Shown here: positions 24,761 to 34,028 of the stretch, piece after piece
Layout of the letters: the number at the start of each line of letters is the position of its first letter
Numbering within the stretch: position 1 is the first letter of the stretch
Assembly: GCF_900112585.1 (NCBI RefSeq)
Contig: NZ_FOLY01000002.1
Span: forward strand, 434,001 to 498,000
DNA from: Kushneria avicenniae
GTDB lineage: Bacteria > Pseudomonadota > Gammaproteobacteria > Pseudomonadales > Halomonadaceae
DNA: 64,000 bases
Reading direction: 5' to 3'
Made by a program: the position numbers and the translations under genes
The notes under the pieces: generated by a model
Databases searched by the model: none
What the model was told of the DNA's origin: nothing
Seen by the model: only the letters and a program-made list of their open reading frames with translations

Positions 24761-25948
24761 GTGACACGGCAACCCGAGGACTACATGGCTCGCGCGTTGC
24801 ATCTGGCGCGTCGCGGTCTTTATACGACCGATCCCAACCCGCGTGTGGGCTGTGTGCTGGTGCGCGGCAATCAGATCGTGGGCGAGGGATGGCACGAGCT
24901 GACCGGTGAGCCGCACGCCGAGATTCATGCCCTGCGCGCTGCCGGTGAGGCGGCGCGCGGGGCCACGGCCTATGTCACGCTGGAGCCCTGTTCACACTAT
25001 GGACGCACCGGCCCCTGTGCCAAGGCGCTGGCCGAGGCTGGCGTGGACAGGGTCGTGGCGGCCATGCTGGATCCCAACCCGCAGGTATCCGGTCGCGGCA
25101 TCGCGATGCTGGAAGCGGCGGGCGTAGGCACCCGTGTCGGCATGCTGGAAGCCGATGCCCGCGAACTCAACGTGGGCTTTATCTCCCGTATGGCGCGCTC
25201 CCTGCCTTATGTCCGGCTCAAGATGGCGATGAGTCTGGACGGTCGTACAGCGATGGCCAGCGGCGAATCCAAATGGATTACCGGCGAGCGCTCGCGTCGC
25301 GACGTGCAGCACCTGCGCGCGCGCTCGAGCGCGATTCTCAGCGGGGTGGCCTCGGTCATTCGCGATGACAGCCGACTGACCGTGCGGCCCGAGCAGCTCG
25401 GCAGCCGCTCGGACAGCCAGGCCGTACAGGTCTCCCACGAAAGGGGCGTACGTCAGCCGCTGCGTGTCATCGTCGACTCGACCCTGTCGCTGCCCCCCAC
25501 CGCCAGCTGTCTGACGGAGCCGGGGCGCACGCTGGTCGCCACGATATCGCCGATCGGCCCCGGAGCACTGGACAATCGCGATCATTTTCGTCGGCGTGAA
25601 GCGCTCGTGGCGGCGGGTGCTGAAGTGGTCACGCTGACCTCGAGTCCGGGCGGGCAGGTCGATCTCGAGGCCCTGCTGCACTATCTGGCCGATGTCGAGC
25701 AGTGCAACGAGGTGCTGCTCGAAAGCGGCTCGCGTTTGAGTGGTGCCATGCTGGATGCCGGGCTCGTCAACGAGCTGGTCATCTACATGGCACCGATTCT
25801 GATGGGCGATGAGGCGCGCGGGCTTTTGACCCTGCCGGGCCTTCAGAAGCTGTCCCAGCGGCGACAGCTTTCGATTGTCGATGTTCGCGCCTTCGGGCCC
25901 GACTGGCGTATCATCGCGCACCCCGTCAATGATCAGGCATCATCCTGA
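24761..25948 (+). CDS. ribD: bifunctional riboflavin deaminase/reductase RibD
   Basis: It carries out the second and third steps of riboflavin synthesis. The deaminase domain has the zinc motif GEPHAEIHAL and VTLEPCSHYGRTGPC; the reductase domain starts near PYVRLKMAMSLDGRTAMASG. The GTG at 24761 with GAGGGAAGG upstream gives the family N-terminus (TRQPEDYMARALHLARRG) and 395 residues. An in-frame ATG at 24695, overlapping nrdR and preceded by AGGAG, would add 22 residues. The reductase half carries a small insertion (about residues 220-235) compared with E. coli. Confidence 0.93.
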   Translation: MTRQPEDYMARALHLARRGLYTTDPNPRVGCVLVRGNQIVGEGWHELTGEPHAEIHALRAAGEAARGATAYVTLEPCSHYGRTGPCAKALAEAGVDRVVAAMLDPNPQVSGRGIAMLEAAGVGTRVGMLEADARELNVGFISRMARSLPYVRLKMAMSLDGRTAMASGESKWITGERSRRDVQHLRARSSAILSGVASVIRDDSRLTVRPEQLGSRSDSQAVQVSHERGVRQPLRVIVDSTLSLPPTASCLTEPGRTLVATISPIGPGALDNRDHFRRREALVAAGAEVVTLTSSPGGQVDLEALLHYLADVEQCNEVLLESGSRLSGAMLDAGLVNELVIYMAPILMGDEARGLLTLPGLQKLSQRRQLSIVDVRAFGPDWRIIAHPVNDQASS

Positions 25949-26031
25949 CGCATGCAGGCTCGCTGCCAGCGACTGCACGTATTCATCCCAGCTACCCTGC
26001 ATCGAAAGGAGCGGCCTGGCCGGCAAGCATC

Positions 26032-27186
26032 ATGACTCAGTCAACGGGCAACCTCGCTTCCGTGGAAGCGCTGATTGAAGATATTCGTCAGGGGAAGATG
26101 GTCATCCTCATGGATGACGAGGATCGCGAAAATGAAGGCGACCTGATCATGGCCGCTGAATGCGTTGAGCCCTCGCACATCAATTTCATGGCCCGCTACG
26201 CCTGCGGCCTGATCTGTCAGCCCATGCTGCGTGAGCGCTGCGAGCAGCTCGGGCTGTCGCTGATGGTCAACGATAACGGCTCCGGCTTTGGTACCCGCTT
26301 TACGGTGTCCATCGAGGCGGCTACCGGCGTCAGCACCGGCATTTCGGCGGCAGACAGGACGCGAACCATCCGGGCGGCGGCGGCTCATGACGCTGGCCCC
26401 GGCGATGTGGTTCAGCCCGGCCATATCTTCCCGCTGATGGCCGAAGCCGGCGGCGTGCTGCGCCGGGCGGGGCATACCGAGGCGGCCTGCGATCTGGCCG
26501 CGATGGCCGGTTTCGAGCCAACCGGGGTGATCTGCGAGATCATGAACGAGGATGGCACCATGGCGCGGCGTCCAGAGCTCGAGCGGTTCGCGGCCACGCA
26601 TGACATCAAAATCGGCACCATCTCCGATCTGATTCACTATCGGATTCACAACGAGCAGACCGTCGAGCACGTCGAGTCTCATCCGGTGGAGACGGATGCC
26701 GGCCCCTTTCAGCTGCACTGCTTTCGCGATCGTATTCAGGGCTCTCATCATCTGGCCCTGGTCAAGGGCTCGCCCGAAAGCGATCAGGCCACAACGGTAC
26801 GCGTTCACGTCGCCGATGCCCTGCGCGACCTGCTGGGGCTGCGTCGTGACGGGCACCAGAGCTGGTCTTCGCGCGATGCACTCGAGGAGATCGCGGCCAG
26901 CGATACCGGCGTGCTGGTTCTGCTGGCCGACCAGCGCGACATGACGGATTTTCGCGATCAGCTGGATCTTTTCCTGGCGCGCCGTCCAAGTGCGCGGGAT
27001 CCGCAGACCGACGGGGCGGGCAACTATCTCAGTATCGGTACCGGGGCGCAGATCCTGCGCAGCCTTGGCGTGGGTCGCATGCGGCTTTTGAGTTCGCCGT
27101 GGCGGTTTTCGGCGCTGGCGGGCTTCGGTCTTGAGGTCATCGAGCAGATCAGCAGCGTGGATGACAGCCACGAGGCGCGACACTGA
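26032..27186 (+). CDS. ribB: 3,4-dihydroxy-2-butanone-4-phosphate synthase with degenerate GTP cyclohydrolase II domain (RibBX type)
   Basis: The N-terminal 200 residues are a complete DHBP synthase: [44 protein letters not shown] and [12 protein letters not shown]. The C-terminal part aligns with GTP cyclohydrolase II but lacks its zinc cysteines: after [17 protein letters not shown], where RibA has SECLTGD and RCDCG, no cysteine is present. Such RibBX hybrids are known in proteobacteria and need a separate RibA. An AAAGGAG lies 20 bases before the ATG, unusually far, and no start codon lies between; a small GC hairpin may close the gap. The usual ribE between ribD and this gene is absent. 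Confidence 0.9.
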   Translation: MTQSTGNLASVEALIEDIRQGKMVILMDDEDRENEGDLIMAAECVEPSHINFMARYACGLICQPMLRERCEQLGLSLMVNDNGSGFGTRFTVSIEAATGVSTGISAADRTRTIRAAAAHDAGPGDVVQPGHIFPLMAEAGGVLRRAGHTEAACDLAAMAGFEPTGVICEIMNEDGTMARRPELERFAATHDIKIGTISDLIHYRIHNEQTVEHVESHPVETDAGPFQLHCFRDRIQGSHHLALVKGSPESDQATTVRVHVADALRDLLGLRRDGHQSWSSRDALEEIAASDTGVLVLLADQRDMTDFRDQLDLFLARRPSARDPQTDGAGNYLSIGTGAQILRSLGVGRMRLLSSPWRFSALAGFGLEVIEQISSVDDSHEARH

Positions 27187-27205
27187 CAACACCCCCTTTG
27201 CTGAA

Positions 27206-27227
27206 GGGCCCGCCAGACGACGGGCCC
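27206..27227 (+). terminator. hairpin between ribB and ribH
   Basis: GGGCCCG pairs with CGGGCCC over an 8-base loop. There is no T-run, so it may act as an RNA-stability or attenuation hairpin rather than a full terminator. Confidence 0.4.
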
Positions 27228-27283
27228 GATGGCTTAACATGACACGCTGATGCGTTTTATCAGAGACAACAGGATTTTTTGAC

Positions 27284-27799
27284 ATGCAACCGATTGCACA
27301 GCTGGAAGGTCAGTTCACCGACATTGATGGCCGTTATGTCATCGTGGTGGGGCGTTTCAATCATCACGTGGTGGATTCGCTGGTGGAAGGCGCCGTGGAT
27401 GCGCTGGTGCGTCATGGCGTTGACGATGCCAACATCGATATCCTTCACGTTCCCGGTGCATGGGAGCTGCCGCTGGCGGTCAAGCGTGCGCTGAACCGTC
27501 TCAAGCCGGATGCCATCATTGCGCTGGGCGCGGTCATTCGTGGCGGCACGCCGCATTTTGAACATGTGGCCGGTCAGTGCAATGCAGCGCTCAATCGTCT
27601 TCAGCTGGATTTCGATACGCCCATTGCCAACGGCGTGCTGACGGTCAACTCGATCGAGCAGGCCATCGAGCGTGCCGGCACCAAGGCCGGTAACAAGGGC
27701 TTTGAAGCCGCCATGGCAGCCATCGAAATGGTCTCCCTGCTGCGCCAGCTGGGCAGCGATGAGACTTCCGGGAATGATGATCAGGGAGGTGTGGCGTGA
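27284..27799 (+). CDS. ribH: 6,7-dimethyl-8-ribityllumazine synthase
   Basis: Lumazine synthase condenses the RibD and RibB products. Visible motifs are [35 protein letters not shown] and [20 protein letters not shown], with the active-site His of PHFEHV. Its 171 residues are slightly longer than the typical 155 because of an acidic C-terminal tail. Its TGA overlaps the GTG of nusB. Confidence 0.96.
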   Translation: MQPIAQLEGQFTDIDGRYVIVVGRFNHHVVDSLVEGAVDALVRHGVDDANIDILHVPGAWELPLAVKRALNRLKPDAIIALGAVIRGGTPHFEHVAGQCNAALNRLQLDFDTPIANGVLTVNSIEQAIERAGTKAGNKGFEAAMAAIEMVSLLRQLGSDETSGNDDQGGVA

Positions 27800-28302
27800 C
27801 ACAGCAAAAACGTGCACCTTCAAAGCAGCAGCAGGCCCGAAGGGCAGCACGCGAGCTGACAGTACAGGCGCTGTATCAGTGGGAAATGACGGGAACCTCG
27901 ATTACCCAGCTCGAAACCGAGTTTCGCGCCCAGACGGCCGACGATGATCTGGAGCCGCATGAAAACTGGGTTCAGGTCATGAAGATCGCGGATCTGGGAC
28001 TGTTCCATCAGCTTCTGCATGGCGTTGCCAGACACTGCGGCGAGATGGATGAGCTGATTGCGCCGGCGCTGGACCGAAAGCTTGACGAGCTGGATCGCAT
28101 CGAGCTCTCCATTCTGCGGCTGGGAGCCTATGAGCTGGCACACCGTCCGGAGGTGCCCTATATCTCGGTCATCAATGAAGGCATCGAGCTGGCACGCTCC
28201 TTCGGTGCTACCGAGGGGCACAGGTACATCAACTCCATTCTCGATCGGCTGGCCGGCAGGCTGCGAGAGGTCGAGGTCCGTGCACGCAGGCGCCGTGACT
28301 GA
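27796..28302 (+). CDS. nusB: transcription antitermination factor NusB
   Basis: NusB joins the antitermination complex at boxA RNA of rRNA operons. The segment [19 protein letters not shown] and the C-terminal [23 protein letters not shown] and [10 protein letters not shown] are characteristic. The start is GTG at 27796, overlapping the ribH stop in GTGA, with GGGAGG 6 bases upstream. It is 168 residues with a basic C-terminus. Confidence 0.95.
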   Translation: MTQQKRAPSKQQQARRAARELTVQALYQWEMTGTSITQLETEFRAQTADDDLEPHENWVQVMKIADLGLFHQLLHGVARHCGEMDELIAPALDRKLDELDRIELSILRLGAYELAHRPEVPYISVINEGIELARSFGATEGHRYINSILDRLAGRLREVEVRARRRRD

Positions 28303-28387
28303 TCATGGTCCCCGTGACGCATGACTGGCGCATGATGCCCATCACTGATCAGCGCTTTCCTTCACCTGTCTGGGAGAACTCCGGGCG

Positions 28388-29428
28388 ATGAGCGATGCAG
28401 CTGCTCCTGGTGAGTTCGAACTCATCAGGCGTTATTTCATGCGGGACGTTGAACACGCCAGCCGCTCGGATCATGTGTCGCCGCACCAGGCCCGTGCCGG
28501 TGTCGTACTGGGGCAGGGCGATGACTGTGCGCTGCTTGCCCCTTCGAGCGACTGCCGGCTGGCCGTCAGCGTGGACACGTCGCTGGCCGATGTGCATTTC
28601 CCGCGCGATGCCTCGGCCGGGGCGATCGGCCATCGGGCGCTGGCGGTCAATCTGAGTGATCTCGCCGCCATGGGCGCCAGGCCGCGCTGGTTTGTGCTGG
28701 CACTGACGCTGCCCGAGGTCAACGAGCAGTGGCTGGAAGGCTTCGCGCGCGGTCTTTACGATCTGGCGCATAAGCATGATATTGCCCTGGTCGGGGGCGA
28801 CATTACCCGCGGCCGGGAGCTTTCCATCACCATTACCGTTCATGGCGATGTGCCGGGTGACGATGCCATTACCCGGCACGGCGCTCGCCCCGGCGATCTT
28901 CTGGCGGTGACCGGTACGCTGGGCAACGCCCACGGCGGTCTGCGGGCCTGGTTCGAAGGCCAGCGCGATGAGTGCCATCCGCTGGTGGCGGCCTATCTGC
29001 GTCCCGCGCCGCGCGTCCATGAGGCCATGTCGATCCGCGGAAAGGTAACGGCGGGTCTTGATATTTCCGATGGCCTGCTGGCGGATCTGAATCACCTGTG
29101 CACGCGCTCCGGCGTCGGCGCGCATCTTGACGCTTCGGCCATTCCGCTGGATCCGGCGCTGGTGGCGTCGCTGGGGGCGTCGGATGCGCTGGAAGCCGCG
29201 CTCAACGGCGGGGACGACTACGAGCTTTTGCTGGCACTGGCCCCCGAGCAGGAGGCTGCGATACGCGAGGCGCTGGGCGGAACGCTGCACGTCATCGGCC
29301 GGGTGACCAGCGAGTCCGGCATTACCGGTATCACGTCCACGGGACAGGGCTGGCAGCACTTTCAGGGCCAGGGTCTTCAAGGCCAGGGTCAACGCTCGAA
29401 CGATCACGGTACGGGAGCCACACCATGA
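28388..29428 (+). CDS. thiL: thiamine-monophosphate kinase
   Basis: It phosphorylates thiamine monophosphate to the active cofactor. Residues 41-50 read LGQGDDCALL, then the metal-binding VDTSLADVHF, HRALAVNLSDLAAMGA and LVGGDITRG, and near the end NGGDDYELL. Its length (346) is slightly above normal because of a Gly/Gln-rich C-terminus. The last four bases overlap pgpA (ATGA). Confidence 0.95.
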   Translation: MSDAAAPGEFELIRRYFMRDVEHASRSDHVSPHQARAGVVLGQGDDCALLAPSSDCRLAVSVDTSLADVHFPRDASAGAIGHRALAVNLSDLAAMGARPRWFVLALTLPEVNEQWLEGFARGLYDLAHKHDIALVGGDITRGRELSITITVHGDVPGDDAITRHGARPGDLLAVTGTLGNAHGGLRAWFEGQRDECHPLVAAYLRPAPRVHEAMSIRGKVTAGLDISDGLLADLNHLCTRSGVGAHLDASAIPLDPALVASLGASDALEAALNGGDDYELLLALAPEQEAAIREALGGTLHVIGRVTSESGITGITSTGQGWQHFQGQGLQGQGQRSNDHGTGATP

Positions 29429-29898
29429 ACCGTGCACCGCCCAGCGTCTGGCGTCGTCCCGTCCACTTTCTGGCCTTCGGGCTCGGCAGCGGTGCCGCGC
29501 CCTTTGCCCCGGGCACCTTCGGGACCCTGGCGGCCATTCCCTTCTATTGGCTGATGTCGACGCTGCCGCTGGGGATCTATCTGGCGATTCTGGCCGTCGC
29601 CACCATCATCGGTATCTATCTGTGTGATCGCACTTCGAAGGATCTGGGCGTACACGACCACTCGGGCATTGTCTGGGATGAGTTCGTCGGCTACTGGTTG
29701 ACCATGGCCGCCGTGCCGTTTTCCTGGCAGTCCGCCCTGTGGGGATTTGTCATCTTTCGAATCTTTGATGTCATCAAGCCCTGGCCGGTACGCACGGTCG
29801 ATCGGCGTGTGGCCGGTGGCTTCGGCATCATGGCCGATGATGTTCTGGCCGGTATCTATGCCTGGAGTGTGATGCACGTGTGGCTCTGGCTACATTAA
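29425..29898 (+). CDS. pgpA: phosphatidylglycerophosphatase A
   Basis: This inner-membrane enzyme dephosphorylates phosphatidylglycerol phosphate. Motifs are FGSGAAPFAPGTFGTLAAIP (residues 18-37), DRTSKDLGVHDH and VWDEFVGYW, followed by RIFDVIKPWPV. Three or four membrane helices are present. It is translationally coupled to thiL and ends the operon. Confidence 0.95.
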   Translation: MNRAPPSVWRRPVHFLAFGLGSGAAPFAPGTFGTLAAIPFYWLMSTLPLGIYLAILAVATIIGIYLCDRTSKDLGVHDHSGIVWDEFVGYWLTMAAVPFSWQSALWGFVIFRIFDVIKPWPVRTVDRRVAGGFGIMADDVLAGIYAWSVMHVWLWLH

Positions 29899-29993
29899 TA
29901 GCATGTGATGCAGACGTTTGACGTCCTTAGGTTATCGGCGCTGGTATTGCCCATATCGGTCCGGTCTACCGTGGTGGTCCCGGGGGAGGGTTG

Positions 29994-31349
29994 ATGAAAA
30001 AAAAGGTCGCAATATCGCTGATGGCGCTTGTCGTGCTGGCAGCAGCGTTATGGCTGGGGGCGATGGCCTGGAGCCGTCATGAAGTGCAGTCCCGCATGGC
30101 CGACAGGGTGGCCGATATCGATGCGCTGGCGGGCATTCGCGCCATCAACACCATCGACGATGACGGTTTTTTCTCCTCTCGCGGCACGCTCAGAATTTCG
30201 GCCTCTGATGGGGACGCGCAGGCGCCCGCCGCCGTGATCGACTGGCGTATTGCCTATGGCGTACTGAAAACCCGCCTGTCGGGTCAGGGCGATATTGAAA
30301 CCCGTAACGGCAGGGCGCTGCTGGCCGATGCGCTCTCCGGCAGCGAAAAGATCAATTTCAACGCGCGTATCGGACATCTCAAGCAGGATCTGAGACTTAC
30401 GGCGGCTTTCCCCGACAGTCTTCACTATCAGGCCCGTGACATGGCGCTTCGTCTGTCCGGCGCCCGGATCAATGTAACCGATAACGCACAGGGGCTGCGT
30501 CTTGAAGGCCAGTGGTCCGGGCTGGAGCAGGAAAGCGATCTGCGCCGAATGCATCTGGGCGACACGCACTGGTCGATGCTGTTTCCCCCCCATGAGGATG
30601 ACAACAGGGCGCAGGCCGCTGCAGACGATCGTTTCGGTCGTCTGGACACTCTGGATATCGATAGCGTACGGCTGCAGCGACAGGATGGGCTGCCGCTGGC
30701 GTTGAGCGATCTGCACGTCGAGGGCAGCACGCATCATGCCGACCAGGAACTCAGCTATGTCCTGAAGGCAAGGCTGGGTAACGCCGCATTCTCCGAGCAG
30801 CAGCTGGGCAGCGCCACGCTTGATGCCGAACTCCGACGGATCAATGAGCAGGCCGCACGCACGCTGCTGCAGACCATTGCCGGCGATATCGAGCAGCGCT
30901 GGAAGTCGGGGTCTTCTCCGGCAGGTGTCTTGAACAGCACTTCCGGGTCAGTCGCTGAGGGAAAAGGTATCGAGGCCGGCGATGTGCATGATATTGCCTT
31001 GCTGATGGCGCCGTGGCAGGAGGCTTTTTTTGCCGTACTGAGCGATTCGCCTCGGCTGGTGGTCAATAGCCTGAAGCTGGACAGTCCGATGCTGGAGCAG
31101 CAGATGCATCTGGAGGGCGAGCTGACACTTGATGGTACCGATATCGGTGCCACCCGGATGGCGCGGCTGCAAACGTCCTGGGGGCGGGCGGCCTTCAAGC
31201 GTCGGCTTGATGGGCAGTTCACGCTGCATAATACGCCACCGCTTCTGGCACTGGTGGCTGGTCAGGCACCGGACCAGGGGACGCTCGAGCTGGCAATTCG
31301 AAAGGGCGTTTTTCTGATCAATGATGAGCCCTGGTTTTTATTGAACTAG
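29994..31349 (+). CDS. YdgA/DUF945-family exported protein
   Basis: The 451-residue protein has one N-terminal helix (KKKVAISLMALVVLAAALWL) that anchors a large extracytoplasmic domain. The mature part alternates short beta-like stretches (TRLSGQGDIETRNGRALL; MHLEGELTLDGTDIG), as in the AsmA-like DUF945/YdgA group, of unknown function. The ATG at 29994 follows GGGGGAGGG; an adjacent TTG (29991) adds one codon. It has no operon partner; a hairpin follows the stop. Confidence 0.75.
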   Translation: MKKKVAISLMALVVLAAALWLGAMAWSRHEVQSRMADRVADIDALAGIRAINTIDDDGFFSSRGTLRISASDGDAQAPAAVIDWRIAYGVLKTRLSGQGDIETRNGRALLADALSGSEKINFNARIGHLKQDLRLTAAFPDSLHYQARDMALRLSGARINVTDNAQGLRLEGQWSGLEQESDLRRMHLGDTHWSMLFPPHEDDNRAQAAADDRFGRLDTLDIDSVRLQRQDGLPLALSDLHVEGSTHHADQELSYVLKARLGNAAFSEQQLGSATLDAELRRINEQAARTLLQTIAGDIEQRWKSGSSPAGVLNSTSGSVAEGKGIEAGDVHDIALLMAPWQEAFFAVLSDSPRLVVNSLKLDSPMLEQQMHLEGELTLDGTDIGATRMARLQTSWGRAAFKRRLDGQFTLHNTPPLLALVAGQAPDQGTLELAIRKGVFLINDEPWFLLN

Positions 31350-31388
31350 GCTTTCGGGAACGTGACGGACCTTTCAGAGACGTATCGC

Positions 31389-31418
31389 GCGGCTGCCATG
31401 GGCAGCCGCTGTCGTTTT
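31389..31418 (+). terminator. probable terminator after the DUF945 gene
   Basis: GCGGCTGCC pairs exactly with GGCAGCCGC over ATG, followed by TGTCGTTTT. Confidence 0.6.
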
Positions 31419-31449
31419 GGTGGGTTGGTGCCTTTAACGCGACATCGGA

Positions 31450-31477
31450 CTTGATAACGCTGTCCGGTGCCCGCATT
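31450..31477 (+). promoter_or_regulatory. sigma-32-like promoter of lon
   Basis: CTTGAT (31450-31455), 14 bases, CCCGCATT (31470-31477) resembles the heat-shock consensus CTTGAA-N13/14-CCCCATnT, and lies about 87 bases upstream of the lon start. Confidence 0.55.
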
Positions 31478-31563
31478 GCCAGAAACAATGGTTTTCGTCA
31501 GGCGTGGGCTGCTTCATGGCTGATGCCCGGCGAACGGTTTTGATATGCAAGAGCAGGTAGCCC

Positions 31564-33963
31564 ATGAGTGAAGAAGATCAGTCCGATTACACCATCGAGC
31601 CCGGTGACGATCACGGCAGCGCCATGACCCAGGCGGTGGTGCCGGCCAGTGAATACCTGCCGGAAAGGCTCTATCTGCTGCCGGTACACAACCGCCCCTT
31701 TTTTCCGGCCCAGGTGCAGCCGCTGGTGCTCAACCGCAAGCGCTGGAGCGATACCCTCGAGCAGGTCGGCAACACCTCGCATCATATTGTGGGCCTGACC
31801 TTTATCGGTGATACCGGTTCGGACCCGTCACCGGAGGAGTTTCCGGTCTATGGTACGGCGGTACGGGTTCATCGTGCGGAAAACAATGACGAGCAGCTGC
31901 AGTTCATCGCGCAGGGGCTGCGTCGTTTCAGGATTACCCGCTGGCTCTCACAGGAGCCGCCCTATCTGGTCGAGGTGCATTACCCAAGGGAGCCTGTCGA
32001 GAAGGAAAGCGACGAAACCCGCGCCTACGCGATGGCCATCATCAATGGCATCAAGGAGCTTTTACCCATCAACCCGCTTTACGGGGAGGAGCTCAAGCAC
32101 TATCTCAACCGCTTCAGTCCCAATGAGCCGGGACCGCTGACCGATTTTGCCGCGGCCATTACCTCGGCGCGAGGCCCGGAGCTTCAGTCGGTACTGGAGA
32201 CCCTGCCGGTACTGGAGCGCATGCAAGTGGTGCTGCCGCTGCTGCGCAAGGAGATCGAGGTTGCCCAGCTGCAAAGCGAGATTTCAGAGCAGGTCAACGC
32301 GCAGATGCAGGAGCGCCAGCGCGAGTTTTTCCTGCGTGAGCAGCTCAAGGTCATCCAGAAGGAACTGGGCATCTCCAAGGATGACCGGGAAAACGATGTC
32401 GATACCTTCCGCGAGCGTCTGGAGGGCAAGGTCGTGCCCGAGCGCGTGCAGGCGCGCATTGATGACGAGCTTGGCAAGCTGTCCGTGCTGGAAACCGGCT
32501 CGCCCGAATACGGCACCACGCGTAACTATCTGGACTGGCTGACGTCGCTGCCCTGGGGAATCACGTCCGAGGATCAGCTCGATCTACCCCACGCGCGCCA
32601 CGTGCTCGACCGTGATCACGATGGCCTGCAGGACGTTAAAAGCCGCATCATCGAATTTCTTGCCGAAGGTGCCTTCAAGGGTGACGTTGGCGGCTCGATC
32701 CTTTTGCTGGTAGGGCCTCCCGGCGTGGGAAAGACCTCCGTTGGCCGTTCGATTGCCGAGGCGCTGGGACGCAAATTCTATCGCTTCTCGGTCGGCGGCA
32801 TGCGTGATGAAGCCGAAATCAAGGGTCATCGCCGCACCTACATTGGCGCCATGCCCGGCAAGCTGGTGCAGGCGATGAAGGAAGTCGACGTCGAAAATCC
32901 GGTCATCATGCTTGATGAGATCGACAAGCTGGGCCAGTCGTTCCAGGGCGACCCGGCCTCGGCGCTGCTGGAGGTGCTGGACCCGGAGCAGAACGTCGAT
33001 TTTCTTGATCACTACCTCGACGTGCGCATGGACCTTTCCAAGGTGCTGTTCGTCTGCACGGCCAACCAGCTCGATACGATTCCCGGGCCGCTCATCGATC
33101 GCATGGAGCAGATTCGGCTGGCCGGCTATATCGCCGAAGAGAAGGTGGCGATTGCCAAACATCATCTCTGGCCGAGGCTTCTGGAGCGCGATCGTATCCC
33201 CAAAAAGCGCATCAATCTGACCGATGCTGCCCTCAAGCACGTGATCGAGGGCTATGCGCGCGAATCGGGCGTGCGCCAGCTCGAAAAGCAGCTGCACCGC
33301 ATCGTGCGCAAGGCGGCTGTCAAGCTGCTGGAAGAGGACGTTGAGACAGTCAAGGTGTCGGTCAATAACCTTGAAGAGTTCCTGGGCGCGCCGATTTTCC
33401 GCAAGGAGAAGGTGCTCAAGGGCGTGGGCGTGGTGACAGGGCTTGCCTGGACAGCGATGGGCGGGGCGACCCTGCCCATCGAGGCCACCCGGGTTCATGG
33501 CCTGCAGCGCGGCATCAAGCTGACCGGCAAGCTGGGCGACGTCATGCAGGAGTCCGCCAATCTGGCCTACAGCTTTGTGCTTGGCCATCTACAGGAGTAT
33601 GGCGCCCAGCCGGGCTATTTCGATCAGGCCTTCATCCACCTGCACGTGCCGGAAGGTGCGACGCCCAAGGACGGTCCGTCCGCGGGGGTAACCATGACCA
33701 CAGCGCTTCTGTCGCTGGCTCGCGGTCAGGACATTGATCGACCGCTGGCCATGACCGGTGAGATCACACTGACCGGGCAGGTGCTGCCGGTGGGTGGCAT
33801 CCGTGAAAAGGTCATCGCAGCTCGACGCAGTGCCATCTTCGAGCTGATCCTGCCGCAGGCCAACCAGCGTGACTTCGATGAGCTGCCGGATTTCCTGAAA
33901 GAGGGCATGACCGTCAACTTTGCCCGTACCTATCAGGATGTGGCGAAAGTCGTTTTCGGCTGA
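31564..33963 (+). CDS. lon: ATP-dependent protease Lon (second-type Lon, AsrA-like)
   Basis: The N-terminal substrate domain is followed by a coiled-coil region, an AAA+ domain with [20 protein letters not shown] near residue 383 and [11 protein letters not shown], and a protease domain with the catalytic Ser in [11 protein letters not shown] (about 705) and Lys in [12 protein letters not shown] (about 748). The 799 residues match the family. It is not next to clpX or hupB, where housekeeping lon usually lies, so it is likely the additional Lon found in Pseudomonas and relatives (AsrA), which is tied to the heat-shock response. The sigma-32-like promoter upstream agrees. A terminator follows. 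Confidence 0.92.
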   Translation: MSEEDQSDYTIEPGDDHGSAMTQAVVPASEYLPERLYLLPVHNRPFFPAQVQPLVLNRKRWSDTLEQVGNTSHHIVGLTFIGDTGSDPSPEEFPVYGTAVRVHRAENNDEQLQFIAQGLRRFRITRWLSQEPPYLVEVHYPREPVEKESDETRAYAMAIINGIKELLPINPLYGEELKHYLNRFSPNEPGPLTDFAAAITSARGPELQSVLETLPVLERMQVVLPLLRKEIEVAQLQSEISEQVNAQMQERQREFFLREQLKVIQKELGISKDDRENDVDTFRERLEGKVVPERVQARIDDELGKLSVLETGSPEYGTTRNYLDWLTSLPWGITSEDQLDLPHARHVLDRDHDGLQDVKSRIIEFLAEGAFKGDVGGSILLLVGPPGVGKTSVGRSIAEALGRKFYRFSVGGMRDEAEIKGHRRTYIGAMPGKLVQAMKEVDVENPVIMLDEIDKLGQSFQGDPASALLEVLDPEQNVDFLDHYLDVRMDLSKVLFVCTANQLDTIPGPLIDRMEQIRLAGYIAEEKVAIAKHHLWPRLLERDRIPKKRINLTDAALKHVIEGYARESGVRQLEKQLHRIVRKAAVKLLEEDVETVKVSVNNLEEFLGAPIFRKEKVLKGVGVVTGLAWTAMGGATLPIEATRVHGLQRGIKLTGKLGDVMQESANLAYSFVLGHLQEYGAQPGYFDQAFIHLHVPEGATPKDGPSAGVTMTTALLSLARGQDIDRPLAMTGEITLTGQVLPVGGIREKVIAARRSAIFELILPQANQRDFDELPDFLKEGMTVNFARTYQDVAKVVFG

Positions 33964-33986
33964 CCTGGCACCGTTGCCGGAATGAC

Positions 33987-34013
33987 AAGGCCGCCCTGAT
34001 GGGCGGCCTTTTT
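33987..34013 (+). terminator. terminator after lon
   Basis: AAGGCCGCCC pairs with GGGCGGCCTT over TGAT, followed by TTT. It lies between convergent lon and dhaK genes. Confidence 0.88.
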
Positions 34014-34028
34014 GATGCCACAAAGCTG

